Of a DNA stretch of 64,000 nt, positions 35,660-45,667 are shown piece after piece. Within the stretch, counting starts at the first letter, position 1. Each line of letters starts with the position of its first letter. The notes beneath the pieces are model-generated. The model had not been told where the DNA came from, did not search any database, and saw nothing but the letters and a program-made list of their open reading frames with translations. Source of the DNA: Halarcobacter bivalviorum (GTDB lineage Bacteria > Campylobacterota > Campylobacteria > Campylobacterales > Arcobacteraceae); the NCBI RefSeq assembly GCF_003346815.1, contig NZ_CP031217.1, positions 1,612,001 to 1,676,000 of the forward strand, given 5' to 3'. The position numbers were made by a program, and so were the translations under genes.

Positions 35660-36313
35660 ATGAGACAATATGAGTCATATAGATGTAATAAATGCGGAAA
35701 TGTAGTAGAAGTACAAAAAGTTGGTGGTGGAGAACTTCATTGTTGTGGTGAAAAAATGGAAATGATAACAGAAAACTTAACTGCTGTAAATCTAATGAAA
35801 GCTTTTGCTGGGGAATCTATGGCAAGAAACAAATATGAATATTTTGCTAAAATTGCTCAAAAAGAAGGATACAGAGATATTGCAGCACACTTCCAAAGAG
35901 CAGCTGATAATGAAAAAATGCATGCTAAATTAGAGTTAAGAGCCTGTAACGAACTTCTAACAGGAAAAGAGTTTGGAGATACTGTAGAGAATTTAAAAAT
36001 TGCAATTGCAGGTGAAAGTTATGAAAATGTGACTATGTATCCAGATTTTGCAAAAATTGCTAAAGATGAAGGACATACACAAATTTCAAATATGCTAAAA
36101 CTTATTGGAAATATTGAAATAGAACATGAGAATATGTACAAAGAGTTACTAGCAAGACTTGAAGCTGGTGAAGAATTTATCAGTGAAAATGAAGAAGAAG
36201 AGTGGATTTGTGAAGTATGTGGACATGTTCATAGAGGTAAAAAAGCCCTAAAAGTTTGCCCAGTATGTAAACATCCACAAGAGTATCAAACAAGACTTAA
36301 CGGTAAAAAATAA
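35660..36313 (+). CDS. rrc: Desulforubrerythrin (Rrc-type)
   Basis: 217 residues in three parts: an N-terminal desulforedoxin-like iron site (C9, C12, C28, C29), a rubrerythrin four-helix diiron domain with ligand segments GES (E52), DNEKMH (E85, H88), GES (E119) and EIEHE (about 153-157), and a C-terminal rubredoxin (C184, C187, C200, C203). This matches Campylobacter jejuni Cj0012c, which reduces hydrogen peroxide. Strong AAGGAG ribosome site. Likely under the PerR-like regulator together with dps. Confidence 0.93.
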   Translation: MRQYESYRCNKCGNVVEVQKVGGGELHCCGEKMEMITENLTAVNLMKAFAGESMARNKYEYFAKIAQKEGYRDIAAHFQRAADNEKMHAKLELRACNELLTGKEFGDTVENLKIAIAGESYENVTMYPDFAKIAKDEGHTQISNMLKLIGNIEIEHENMYKELLARLEAGEEFISENEEEEWICEVCGHVHRGKKALKVCPVCKHPQEYQTRLNGKK

Positions 36314-36334
36314 TTATTAAAACAATTCTTTGAT

Positions 36335-36361
36335 AAAATATCTTCTTTTAGGAGATATTTT
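36335..36361 (+). promoter_or_regulatory. Hairpin enclosing the ribosome site of the EEP nuclease gene
   Basis: aaaatatct (36335-36343) pairs with agatatttt (36353-36361), with two more possible pairs inside. The AGGAG at 36350-36354 lies partly in the loop and partly in the right arm, directly before the TTG start at 36361. Could limit translation initiation. Confidence 0.4.
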
Positions 36362-37908
36362 TGATAAGATTTTTAAGCCTACTACTTCTTTTTTCTACTT
36401 TATTATTCTCAAAAGAGTTTACTATTGCTTCATATAATGTTGAAAATCTTTTTGACTTAACTTTAAATAAAAGTGATTATAAAGAGTACAAACCTAACAC
36501 AAAATCAAACTGGAATAGAAAAACTTTTGATATTAAATTAAAAAATATAATTAAAGTAATAAAAGAGATTGATGCAGATATTATTGCTTTACAAGAGATT
36601 GAAAATAAAGAACTTCTAAAACTTTTACAAATAAAACTCCCTCAATATAAATATCTCTCTTTTAATAAATATAAAAATTCAAGTGTTGGATTAGGATTTT
36701 TAAGTAAAATAAAAATTATTGAAGAGAAAACAATTGAAGTTAAGTTTTCAAATAAACTTTTTAGACCCATTTTAGAAACTACTTTTCTTTTTGAAAATAA
36801 TGAGTTTAAAGTATTTAATAATCATTGGCCTTCAAAAGCAGTTCCTGAAAACTATAGAATAAAATATGCAAAAAAACTTTTTGATAGAATTAAGCTTTTA
36901 CCTAAAGATTATGATTATATTTTAGTAGGAGATTTTAACTCAAATTATAATGAATATGAAACTATCTTTAATGAAAAAAGATTAAACACTACAAATGCAC
37001 TTACAGGAATAAACCATGTTTTAAATAGTTATATAGAAGATAAAATTATTACAAAAGAGAATATATTAAAATATAAAGAAGCAACAGTTCATTTTAATCC
37101 TTGGTTAGAAAAGAGTATAGAAGAGAGATTTTCCAGTAAGTTTAGAGGAAGAAATGTTACTCCTGATAATATTCTTTTACCCTACTCTATGTTTGATAAT
37201 AAAAAAATCTCTTATGTTTCAAATAGCTTTTCTATTTTTAAGCCAACCTATTTATATAAAAATAAAAGAATAAATAGATGGCAAATTAAAAATAAAGTTC
37301 ACTTAGCTAAAGGTTATTCAGACCATCTTCCAATACTTGCAAAATTCTCTATCTTAAAACAAGAGAAACAAAATATAAAAGAGATAAAAAAAATAGAAGA
37401 CTTATATAAGCTAGAAAATTTAGAAAAAGAAGTTCTTTTAAAAGATTGCATTGTTTTATTAAAAGATGATAAAAATATCATTATCAAACAAAAAAATAAT
37501 AGAGCTATTTTTGTTTATAAAAAAAGTGATGAGTTATCAGAAGGTTTTTCTTATGATTTAATTATAAAAAAAATCAAAACGTATAATGGTTTAAAAGAGA
37601 TAAGCTTGTTTGAAATAAAAAATTATAAGGGCAAAATAGTTGATTATAAAAATCTTTATCTAGATATCACAAAAATCAACCCTTTTGATTTAAAAAATCA
37701 AAATGAGATTATAAAAGAGATAAGAGGAACTTTTAATAAAGGATACTTTTATTTTGATAATAAAAAAATAGCTATATATTTTAAAAATAAAGAAATTATT
37801 CCTCCCAATGGCTCTTCTATTATCATAAAAAGAGCACAAATTGGATATTATGTCGATAAAATTCAATTAGTTATTTTCAATAAAAGCGATATTATATATG
37901 TTAATTAA
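36361..37908 (+). CDS. Exported endonuclease/exonuclease/phosphatase family protein
   Basis: 515 residues from a TTG. Signal peptide (MIRFLSLLLLFSTLLFS) then an EEP fold with ASYNVENLFD, IALQEIEN, NNHWPSK, LVGDFNSN and GYSDHLPIL, all catalytic blocks present to about residue 330. The C-terminal 180 residues look like OB/lamin-type beta domains (GFSYDLIIKKIKTYNG; IRGTFNKGYFYF). Probably an extracellular or periplasmic nuclease. Overlaps murJ by 11 bases. Confidence 0.82.
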   Translation: MIRFLSLLLLFSTLLFSKEFTIASYNVENLFDLTLNKSDYKEYKPNTKSNWNRKTFDIKLKNIIKVIKEIDADIIALQEIENKELLKLLQIKLPQYKYLSFNKYKNSSVGLGFLSKIKIIEEKTIEVKFSNKLFRPILETTFLFENNEFKVFNNHWPSKAVPENYRIKYAKKLFDRIKLLPKDYDYILVGDFNSNYNEYETIFNEKRLNTTNALTGINHVLNSYIEDKIITKENILKYKEATVHFNPWLEKSIEERFSSKFRGRNVTPDNILLPYSMFDNKKISYVSNSFSIFKPTYLYKNKRINRWQIKNKVHLAKGYSDHLPILAKFSILKQEKQNIKEIKKIEDLYKLENLEKEVLLKDCIVLLKDDKNIIIKQKNNRAIFVYKKSDELSEGFSYDLIIKKIKTYNGLKEISLFEIKNYKGKIVDYKNLYLDITKINPFDLKNQNEIIKEIRGTFNKGYFYFDNKKIAIYFKNKEIIPPNGSSIIIKRAQIGYYVDKIQLVIFNKSDIIYVN

Positions 37909-39205
37909 ATCAATCTTTACAAATAGCAGTGGTATCTTAGTCTCTAGAATTTTAGGTTTTGTTAGAGACTTATTAACTGCTTCTATCTTAGGTGCTAATA
38001 TCTATTCAGATATCTTTTTTGTAGCCTTTAAATTACCAAATCTTTTTAGAAGAATCTTCGCAGAAGGAGCTTTTACACAAGCTTTTATTCCTTCATATGC
38101 AAAAGCAAAATATAAAATTAGATTTTCATCTATTATCTTTTTACAACTTTTTGCTTTTTTAATTGTCCTATCCCTTGTTGTAACTCTTTTTTCATCACTT
38201 ATTACAAAAGCTATTGCTTTAGGTTTTGATGAACAAACAGTTGCATTAGCTTCACCTTTAGTGGCTATAAACTTCTATTATCTACCACTTATTTTTGTAG
38301 TAACTTTTATGGCAGCTCTTTTACAATATAAACACCATTTTGCAACAACAGCATATTCTACTGCTCTTTTGAATCTTGCACTAATTGCAGCACTTTTAAT
38401 CTCAAAAGATTTAGAAAAATATGAGATTACTTTTTATCTTTCATATGGGGTACTTGTAGGTGGTATTTTACAAGTTTTAGTACATTTATTTGCAGTAAAA
38501 AAATATAACTTATGTAAAATATTTACCTTTAGAAAACATCAAAAAAAAGAGGAAAATAGATTTTATAAAAGTTTTTTAGGTGCTACAGTTGGTAGTTCAA
38601 CAGCACATATTTCTGCATTTTTAGATACTTGGCTTGCTTCATTTTTAGTAAGTGGTTCAATCTCTTATCTTTATTACGCAAATAGAGTTTTTCAACTTCC
38701 CCTCGCTCTTTTTGCTATTGCAACTTCTATTGCTCTTTTTCCAATGATTGCAAGAGCTATTAAAAATAAAGATGAAAACCAAGCTCTAAAACTTATGAAA
38801 AAATCTTCGATTATTTTAATTGCCCTACTTTCTTTTGCAACACTAATTGGAATTGTATTTGATAAGAAGATAATTTGGCTTCTATTTGAAAGAGGTGCTT
38901 TTACAAATGAAGACACTTTAAATACAGCACTTATTTTAACAATGTATCTTATTGGTCTTTTACCATATGGTTTAGCAAAAATATTTTCTCTTTGGTTATA
39001 TTCACATGAGAAGCAGTTTTTAGCTGCAAAAATCTCTATGAAAGCTTTAGGTTTTAATATTATTTTTTCATTATTACTTATCAAACCTTATGGTGCAGCT
39101 GGACTTGCTTTTGCAAGTACATTAAGTGGATTTATTTTATTAATTTTAACCTTAAAAGAGTTTGGGCTAAAAAACCTTAAAACATTGTATTTTAGTAAAC
39201 TTTAG
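37898..39205 (+). CDS. murJ: Lipid II flippase MurJ
   Basis: 435 residues, about 12-14 helices of the MOP superfamily. N-terminal SGILVSRILGFVRDLLTASILG, NLFRRIFAEGAFTQAFIP and FERGAFT near the C-terminus are typical MurJ/MviN segments. Moves lipid II across the inner membrane. Somewhat shorter than the usual 470-510 residues. Translationally overlaps the EEP gene; msbA follows 38 bases on. Confidence 0.9.
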   Translation: MLIKSIFTNSSGILVSRILGFVRDLLTASILGANIYSDIFFVAFKLPNLFRRIFAEGAFTQAFIPSYAKAKYKIRFSSIIFLQLFAFLIVLSLVVTLFSSLITKAIALGFDEQTVALASPLVAINFYYLPLIFVVTFMAALLQYKHHFATTAYSTALLNLALIAALLISKDLEKYEITFYLSYGVLVGGILQVLVHLFAVKKYNLCKIFTFRKHQKKEENRFYKSFLGATVGSSTAHISAFLDTWLASFLVSGSISYLYYANRVFQLPLALFAIATSIALFPMIARAIKNKDENQALKLMKKSSIILIALLSFATLIGIVFDKKIIWLLFERGAFTNEDTLNTALILTMYLIGLLPYGLAKIFSLWLYSHEKQFLAAKISMKALGFNIIFSLLLIKPYGAAGLAFASTLSGFILLILTLKEFGLKNLKTLYFSKL

Positions 39206-39206
39206 A

Positions 39207-39212
39207 TATAAT
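39207..39212 (+). promoter_or_regulatory. -10 box of the msbA-like gene
   Basis: Perfect TATAAT directly after the murJ stop, 31 bases before the ATG at 39244. Confidence 0.55.
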
Positions 39213-39243
39213 ATTACCTTTTTAAAATAAACATAGGAAAATA

Positions 39244-40953
39244 ATGAAAGATTTTTTTAAATACTATTTACCATATTACAAAGATTATAAACTAAAAATA
39301 TTTTTTGCGCTTATAGGTATTGTAGGGGTAGCAGCAGGTAGTGCAGGACTTGCTTATATTGTAAAACCTCTTTTAGACCAAGTATTCATTGAAAAAGACC
39401 AACAAATGCTATATATAGTACCTGTTTTACTAATAGCCGTACAAACAGCACAAGGTGTTGGAAAGTATATTCAAATCTACTATACTTCATATATTGGTCA
39501 AGATATTATTAGAATTGTAAGAGATAAACTTTTAGCTCATATTCTAACTTTAGATATAGATTTTTTCCAGAAAAAACATGGTGGAGAGTTAATCTCAAGA
39601 GTAACAAATGATATTAATAAAATTCAATCTGCTGTTTCAAGCCAAATTGCAGGAATGATTAGAGAAATCCTAACAATTATTGCTTTAATTGGTGTTGTAA
39701 TTTATCAAAGTGCTGAATTAGCTTTTTATGGACTTGTAGTTATGCCTTTAGCTATTTATCCTCTTACAGTTTTAGCAAAAAAGATGAAAAAACTATCTTT
39801 TAAATCACAAGAAAAAGCTTCGGATATTACTTCACATTTAAGTGAAATTTTTAATAATGTTGAGATTATTAAAGCAAACTCTACAGAAAAAACTGAGTTA
39901 GAAAAATTTGAAAAACACAATAAAAAGTTTTTTGATATAAATATTAAATCAGTTAAAACTTCAGAATTAACTTCTCCTCTAATGGAGTTTTTAGGGGCTA
40001 TTGCAGCTGCTATTGTAATAGTTTATGGTGGAAGTTTAGTAATTAAAGGAGAAATGACAACAGGTACTTTTATGTCATTTATTGCTGCACTTTTTATGCT
40101 TTATGCACCAATTAAAAGATTATCAACAATCTATAATAAACTACAAAGTGCTATTGCAGCCCATGAAAGAATTTTAACTGTTTATGAAATCAAACCTACA
40201 ATTTTAACAGGGGAACAAAATATTCCTCAAAAAGTTGAATCTATTGAGTTTAAAGATGTAGAGTTAAAATATGAAGATTTTGTAGCCTTAAAAAATATTA
40301 ATTTAACTGCAAAACTTGGAGAAAAAGTTGCTCTTGTTGGAGATAGTGGAGGAGGAAAATCTTCACTTATAAATCTTATTATTAGATTTTATGACACAAG
40401 TAAAGGACAAATTCTATTTAATAATACTTGCCTAAGAGATATTTGCATAAAAGATTTAAGAAAAAATATATCTGTAGTTACACAAAGAGTTTATATTTTT
40501 AATGATACAGTTGCCGCAAATGTAGCTTATGGTGAAGAGTTAAATGAAGAGAAAGTAATTGAAGCTCTAAAACAGGCTCATGCTTATGATTTTGTAAAAG
40601 ATATGGAAAATGGTATTTATACTACTTTAGATGAATTTGGTACAAATCTAAGTGGAGGACAAAGGCAAAGAATTGCTATTGCAAGAGCTTTATATAAAAA
40701 CCCTCAAATTTTAATTTTAGATGAAGCAACTTCAGCCCTTGACAATGAGAGTGAATCAATTATTTCAGAAGTAATAGATGAAGTATGTCAAAATAGAATT
40801 ACTTTTGTTATTGCACATAGATTAAGTACTATTAAAAATGCTGATAAAATAGCAGTATTCAAAAAAGGTGAAATTGTTTGTGTAGGCAGTGAAGAAGAGT
40901 TATTAAATAATTGTAAAGAGTATCAAAGACTTTACAATCTTGCAAATATCTAA
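39244..40953 (+). CDS. msbA: MsbA-like lipid exporter ABC transporter
   Basis: 569 residues, a fused half-transporter. Six-helix exporter domain (1-310), then an ATPase with Walker A VGDSGGGKSSLINL, signature LSGGQRQRIAIARAL, Walker B ILILDEATSALDNES and H-loop IAHRLST. Its place before pyrD, as in Campylobacter, supports MsbA, which flips lipid A-core; other lipid exporters of the same family cannot be excluded. Confidence 0.85.
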   Translation: MKDFFKYYLPYYKDYKLKIFFALIGIVGVAAGSAGLAYIVKPLLDQVFIEKDQQMLYIVPVLLIAVQTAQGVGKYIQIYYTSYIGQDIIRIVRDKLLAHILTLDIDFFQKKHGGELISRVTNDINKIQSAVSSQIAGMIREILTIIALIGVVIYQSAELAFYGLVVMPLAIYPLTVLAKKMKKLSFKSQEKASDITSHLSEIFNNVEIIKANSTEKTELEKFEKHNKKFFDINIKSVKTSELTSPLMEFLGAIAAAIVIVYGGSLVIKGEMTTGTFMSFIAALFMLYAPIKRLSTIYNKLQSAIAAHERILTVYEIKPTILTGEQNIPQKVESIEFKDVELKYEDFVALKNINLTAKLGEKVALVGDSGGGKSSLINLIIRFYDTSKGQILFNNTCLRDICIKDLRKNISVVTQRVYIFNDTVAANVAYGEELNEEKVIEALKQAHAYDFVKDMENGIYTTLDEFGTNLSGGQRQRIAIARALYKNPQILILDEATSALDNESESIISEVIDEVCQNRITFVIAHRLSTIKNADKIAVFKKGEIVCVGSEEELLNNCKEYQRLYNLANI

Positions 40954-41014
40954 TATCAAGTTTTTTTCAATACTTTTTAGATAAAATGTTAAAATTTCAT
41001 AAAAAAGGAAATAT

Positions 41015-42073
41015 TTGTTTACCTATAACACATTAAAGAAAATATTATTTTTGTTTCAACCTGAGACAGCTCACCATTTAGGAGAGTACGCATTAAGAGT
41101 TTTACCTAACTGCAGAATTTTAAATGATTATATGGTAAAGAAAAATTTTGTAATGAGTCCAAAACTTACGCAAGAAGTTTTTGGAATAGAATTTAAAAAT
41201 CCAGTTGGTTTAGCTGCAGGATTTGATAAAAATGCAACAATGATTAAATCTATGCCTGCTTTAGGATTTGGTTTTACTGAAATTGGAACAATGACTCCAA
41301 GAGCACAAGAGGGAAATCCAAAACCTAGAATGTTTAGATATCCAGAGCAAAAATCAGTTCAAAATGCAATGGGATTTAATAATGAAGGTTCTTCAATTGT
41401 TTTAGAAAACCTAAAAAAAGTTTACCCTTTTACTATTCCAGTTGGGGCAAATATTGGTAAAAATAAAACAACACCTGAAGAGCATGCTTTATTAGACTAT
41501 AAAGCACTAATAAGAAAATTTAAAGATAGTAGTGATTATCTAGTTATTAATATTTCTAGTCCAAATACACCTAACTTAAGAGATTTACAAAATGAAAAAT
41601 TTATTACTGAGTTATTTTCTATGGCAAAAGAACTTACTGATAAACCAATTTTTCTTAAAATTGCTCCTGATATGGAAGTAGATGTTGCAATTGAACTTTG
41701 TAAGACAGCAGTTAATGCAGGTGCAGCAGGTATTATTGCTACAAATACAACTATTGATTATTCATTAGTTCCAAATTGCCAAAATTTTGGTGGTTTAAGT
41801 GGAGCTTGTTTAACTGAAAAATCAAGGGATCTTTTTAAAGAGATTGCAAAAGAGTTATTTGGAAAAACAATTTTAATCTCTGTTGGTGGTATCTCAACAG
41901 GAGAAGAAGCATATAAAAGATTAAAAGCTGGAGCAACACTTGTTCAAGCTTATTCAGGGCTTGTATTTGAAGGTCCATCTATGGTTAGAAAAATCAATGA
42001 AGAGATTTTAGAACTAATGCAAAAAGATGGTTTTAATAACATTTCAGAAGTAATAGGTTCTGATTTAATATAA
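41015..42073 (+). CDS. pyrD: Dihydroorotate dehydrogenase (quinone), class 2
   Basis: 352 residues from a TTG. N-terminal membrane-associating helices (LFLFQPETAHHLGEYALRVL), FMN-binding PVGLAAGFDKNA, TEIGTMTPRAQEGNPKPR, NISSPNTPNLRDLQ (class-2 serine base region) and GGISTGEEAYKRLKAGA. Oxidises dihydroorotate to orotate with quinone reduction at the inner membrane, in pyrimidine synthesis. Confidence 0.93.
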   Translation: MFTYNTLKKILFLFQPETAHHLGEYALRVLPNCRILNDYMVKKNFVMSPKLTQEVFGIEFKNPVGLAAGFDKNATMIKSMPALGFGFTEIGTMTPRAQEGNPKPRMFRYPEQKSVQNAMGFNNEGSSIVLENLKKVYPFTIPVGANIGKNKTTPEEHALLDYKALIRKFKDSSDYLVINISSPNTPNLRDLQNEKFITELFSMAKELTDKPIFLKIAPDMEVDVAIELCKTAVNAGAAGIIATNTTIDYSLVPNCQNFGGLSGACLTEKSRDLFKEIAKELFGKTILISVGGISTGEEAYKRLKAGATLVQAYSGLVFEGPSMVRKINEEILELMQKDGFNNISEVIGSDLI

Positions 42074-42090
42074 AAAAAATAGAGGAAAGT

Positions 42091-43419
42091 ATGAGTATAA
42101 AAAGATTAAAACTATTCATTATTCACTTTTCGCTATTCATTATTTTTACGGGAGATTTAATGGCTAATAGTCTATTAAAATATCATACTAAAACCTTAGA
42201 AAATGGTTTACAAATAGTTGCAATAGAGATGGATAATGGTTCAGATGTTGTTTCTACAAATATCTTTTATAATGTAGGTAGTAGAAATGAGATTATGGGT
42301 AAAAGTGGAATTGCTCATATGCTAGAACATTTAAATTTTAAATCTACAGAAAACCTAAAAGCTGGTGAGTTTGATGAAATTGTTAAAGGATTTGGTGGAG
42401 TAAATAATGCTTCAACATCTTTTGACTACACAAAGTATTTTATTAAATCTAGCTCAAAGAATATGGAAAAATCTTTAGAGCTTTTTGCAGAATTAATGCA
42501 AAACCTAACTTTAAAAGATGAAGAGTTTCAACCAGAAAGAGATGTAGTAGCAGAAGAGAGAAGATGGAGAACTGATAATAACCCAATGGGATATTTACAA
42601 TATAGACTATTTAACAATGCCTATATTTACCATCCATATCATTGGACTCCAATTGGTTTTACACAAGATATTATGAACTGGTCAATTGAAGATATAAAAG
42701 ATTTCCATTCTACATATTATCAACCAAAAAATGCAGTTATTGTAGTTGCAGGAGATATTACTAAAGAAGAAGTTTTTGAAGCAAGCGAAAAGTATTTTGC
42801 AAAAATCAAAAATGAAAAAGAGATTCCTCAAAAAGTACATATGGTTGAGCCACAACAAGATGGTGAAAAAAATATCACTATCTATAAAGATAGCCAAGTT
42901 GAAATGCTTGCAATGGCTTTTCATATTCCAAACTATGAACATGAGGATCAAGTTGCATTAAGTGCTTTAAGTGAGTTATTAAGTGCAGGGAAAAGTTCTT
43001 ATTTACAAAAAATCCTTGTAGATGAAAAAAGACTGGTTAATTCAGTATATGCTTATAACTTAGAACTTACAGATCCAGGTCTATTCCTTTTTGTAGCTGT
43101 GTGTAATGAAGGAATTAAAGCAAAAGATGTAAAAAAAGAGATTGATAATATTATTAAAAATATTAAAGATGGAAAGATTAGCCAAAAAGAGATTGAAAGA
43201 ATTAAGATAAATACGAAAGCTGATTTTATTTTCTCTTTAGAGAGTTCTAGTTCAGTAGCTTCTTTATATGGTAGCTATTTTGTAAGAGGAAATACAAAAC
43301 CACTTTTTGAGTATGAAAAGAATATTGAAAAGCTAAAGAAAGAGGATATTTCAAAAGTTGCTAAAAAATATTTAACAAAGAAAAACTCAACAACAGTGAT
43401 ATTAAAAAAAGAAAAATAA
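42091..43419 (+). CDS. M16-family zinc metallopeptidase, exported
   Basis: 442 residues. A hydrophobic start ([16 protein letters not shown]) looks like a signal peptide ending near DLMA. GAGGAA precedes the ATG at 42091; a second ATG at 42160 with GGGAG would give a cytoplasmic form, so both are possible. Zinc motif HMLEH (inverted HxxEH) with the downstream glutamate in AEERRW; the second M16 domain has the usual inactive C-terminal layout. Lies between pyrD and dapA as in Campylobacter. Confidence 0.85.
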   Translation: MSIKRLKLFIIHFSLFIIFTGDLMANSLLKYHTKTLENGLQIVAIEMDNGSDVVSTNIFYNVGSRNEIMGKSGIAHMLEHLNFKSTENLKAGEFDEIVKGFGGVNNASTSFDYTKYFIKSSSKNMEKSLELFAELMQNLTLKDEEFQPERDVVAEERRWRTDNNPMGYLQYRLFNNAYIYHPYHWTPIGFTQDIMNWSIEDIKDFHSTYYQPKNAVIVVAGDITKEEVFEASEKYFAKIKNEKEIPQKVHMVEPQQDGEKNITIYKDSQVEMLAMAFHIPNYEHEDQVALSALSELLSAGKSSYLQKILVDEKRLVNSVYAYNLELTDPGLFLFVAVCNEGIKAKDVKKEIDNIIKNIKDGKISQKEIERIKINTKADFIFSLESSSSVASLYGSYFVRGNTKPLFEYEKNIEKLKKEDISKVAKKYLTKKNSTTVILKKEK

Positions 43420-43439
43420 TTTACGAAGGGAAGAAATAT

Positions 43440-44327
43440 ATGGAAATTATTACCGGTGCGATGACCGCATTGATTACACCATTTAAAAATGGAAAAGTTG
43501 ATCTAGAAAAATATGAATCATTAATTAAAAGACAAATTGAACAAGGTATTGATGTAGTTGTTCCTGTAGGAACTACAGGTGAAAGTGCAACTTTATCTCA
43601 TGCCGAACATAAAGATTGTATCTCTGTTGCAGTTGCAACTTGTAAGGGAACAAATGCAAAAGTTATTGCAGGGGCTGGTTCTAATGCTACGCATGAAGCT
43701 TGTGATATTGCAAAACATGCACAAGCAGTTGGTGCACATGGACTATTATCGGTAGCTCCATATTATAATAAACCTACACAAGAGGGTTTATATCAACACT
43801 ATAAAGCAATTGCAAACTCTGTTGAAATTCCTTTTATGCTTTATAATGTACCAGGAAGAACAGGTGTTGAAATTGAAACTGATACAGTAATTAGATTATA
43901 TGATGATGTTTCAAATATATATGCAATTAAAGAAGCAAGTGGGTCTTTAGAAAAAATTGTTGAATTACAATCAAGAAGAAAAGATTTAGTTATTGTTTCT
44001 GGTGAAGATGGTATTGATTTTCCAATTTTAGCAAGTGGGGGTAAAGGTAATATTTCAGTAACAGCTAATATTCTACCTAACTTAAAATCAAAACTTGTAC
44101 ATTCGGTTTTAGAAGGAGATTTTGCAACAGCTAAAAAAATTAATGAGGATTTATATCCTTTAAATTCTGTACTTTTCTGTGAAAGTAATCCTATCCCTAT
44201 CAAAGCAGCAATGTATATAGCAGGATTATTAGATACATTAGAGTATAGACTTCCTTTAACTGCACCAAGTGCACAAAACTTAAAAGAGATAGAAAAAATT
44301 TTAAAAAATTATGAGGTAATTAAATAA
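43440..44327 (+). CDS. dapA: 4-hydroxy-tetrahydrodipicolinate synthase
   Basis: 295 residues. [14 protein letters not shown], catalytic tyrosine in LYNVPGRTG and Schiff-base lysine in YAIKEASG. Condenses pyruvate and aspartate semialdehyde on the lysine/diaminopimelate pathway. Its stop overlaps the start of the next gene (TAATG). Confidence 0.95.
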   Translation: MEIITGAMTALITPFKNGKVDLEKYESLIKRQIEQGIDVVVPVGTTGESATLSHAEHKDCISVAVATCKGTNAKVIAGAGSNATHEACDIAKHAQAVGAHGLLSVAPYYNKPTQEGLYQHYKAIANSVEIPFMLYNVPGRTGVEIETDTVIRLYDDVSNIYAIKEASGSLEKIVELQSRRKDLVIVSGEDGIDFPILASGGKGNISVTANILPNLKSKLVHSVLEGDFATAKKINEDLYPLNSVLFCESNPIPIKAAMYIAGLLDTLEYRLPLTAPSAQNLKEIEKILKNYEVIK

Positions 44328-45106
44328 TGAGTAACGAAATGAAAGGTAAAACTTTAGTAATTTCTGGTGGTACAAAAGGTATCGGTAAAGAGTGTGTATA
44401 TAAATTTGCTAGTAATGGTGTAAATGTTGCTTTTACTTATAATTCAAATGCACAAATTGCTGAAGATATATGCAAAGATGTTGAAGAAAAATTTGGCGTA
44501 AAGTGTAAAGCATATCCTTTTAATATCTTAGAGCCTGAAAACTATAAAGAGCTATTTTTAGAGATTGACAAAGACTTTGATAGAGTTGATTTCTTCATTT
44601 CAAATGCAATGATTTATGGTAGAGCTGTAGTTGGTGGATATGGTAAATTTATGAAACTAAAACCTAGAGGATTAAATAATATCTATACTGCTACAGTAAA
44701 TGCTTTTGTTTGTGGAGCACAGCAAGCAGCAAAAAGAATGGAAAAAGTTGGTGGAGGGGCAATCGTTTCTTTATCTTCTACAGGAAACTTAGTATATATT
44801 GAAAACTACTCTGGACATGGTACAAATAAAGCAGCAGTTGAAGCAATGGTTAGATATGCAGCAACTGAACTTGGAGAGATGAATATTAGAGTAAATGCTG
44901 TATCTGGTGGTCCTATTGATACTGATGCACTTAAAGCGTTTACTAACTATGAAGAAGTTAAAGCTAAAACTGCTGAATACTCTCCATTAAATAGAATTGG
45001 TCAGCCAGAAGATTTAGCACAATCTTGTTATTTCTTATGTACAAGTGATGCTTCTTGGATTACTGGGCACACTTTAATTGTTGATGGTGGGACAACTTTT
45101 AAATAA
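44327..45106 (+). CDS. SDR-family enoyl-ACP reductase candidate (FabL-like)
   Basis: 259 residues. Cofactor loop SGGTKGIGKE. Instead of the classical YxxxK there is Y161-x6-K168 (YSGHGTNK), the spacing seen in enoyl-ACP reductases FabI and FabL; the residue four before the lysine is histidine, so the ordinary SDR pair is absent. The NADP-type SxSSTGN segment and IDTDALKAF with DGGTTF are FabL-like. Helicobacter also uses a FabL-type enzyme. Overlaps both dapA and pgsA by one base, tying it to the envelope operon. Confidence 0.7.
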   Translation: MSNEMKGKTLVISGGTKGIGKECVYKFASNGVNVAFTYNSNAQIAEDICKDVEEKFGVKCKAYPFNILEPENYKELFLEIDKDFDRVDFFISNAMIYGRAVVGGYGKFMKLKPRGLNNIYTATVNAFVCGAQQAAKRMEKVGGGAIVSLSSTGNLVYIENYSGHGTNKAAVEAMVRYAATELGEMNIRVNAVSGGPIDTDALKAFTNYEEVKAKTAEYSPLNRIGQPEDLAQSCYFLCTSDASWITGHTLIVDGGTTFK

Positions 45107-45648
45107 TGTCTAAAGCCTTAAATCTACCGAATACTTTAGCTCTTTTTAGAATAGCATTAGCTCCGCTAATGCTATGGTTTTTACTAGAAAGAGACTCTTC
45201 TGTTTTTGCTTCATGGCATCCGTCTTGGCTTGATTACTTTGCTGGTTTAATCTTTGTACTTGCTTCTGTTACTGACTTCTTTGATGGCTTTATAGCAAGA
45301 CGTTGGAATCAAATGACAAAATTAGGTGCAATTTTAGATCCACTTGCAGATAAAATGTTAATGCTTGCAGGATTTATTGGTCTTATGATTATAGATAGAG
45401 CTTCTGCTTGGGCAGTATTTTTAATACTATCAAGAGAGTTTTTTATTACAGGACTTCGTGTTGTTGCTGTTAGTGAAGGTAAAAGTGTTGCTTCAACAAT
45501 GGCAGGAAAAATCAAAACTGTTGTTCAAATGATTGCAATTGGATTTTTAATTATGAACTGGCCATTTGCAACCACACTTTTATGGATTGCAGTTATCTTA
45601 ACTTTATATTCAGGATATGAATATTTAAGAGACTATTATAAGATTTAA
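45106..45648 (+). CDS. pgsA: CDP-diacylglycerol-glycerol-3-phosphate 3-phosphatidyltransferase
   Basis: 180 residues, four to six helices, with the CDP-alcohol phosphotransferase motif D-G-x2-A-R-x8-G-x3-D-x3-D (TDFFDGFIARRW...GAILDPLADK). Makes phosphatidylglycerol phosphate. Starts in a one-base overlap with the FabL-like gene and is followed by rseP. Confidence 0.93.
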   Translation: MSKALNLPNTLALFRIALAPLMLWFLLERDSSVFASWHPSWLDYFAGLIFVLASVTDFFDGFIARRWNQMTKLGAILDPLADKMLMLAGFIGLMIIDRASAWAVFLILSREFFITGLRVVAVSEGKSVASTMAGKIKTVVQMIAIGFLIMNWPFATTLLWIAVILTLYSGYEYLRDYYKI

Positions 45649-45667
45649 AAAGCATAAGGGAAAATAA

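Noticed and set aside
42091-42160. Insertion-like repeat at the start of the M16 gene (two ctattcattatt-type units)
   Set aside because: Short, AT-rich and compatible with a hydrophobic signal peptide; no longer repeat around it.
44327-45106. SDR with a lost catalytic tyrosine
   Set aside because: The YxxxK tyrosine is replaced, but a Y-x6-K pair is present, which is normal for enoyl-ACP reductases.
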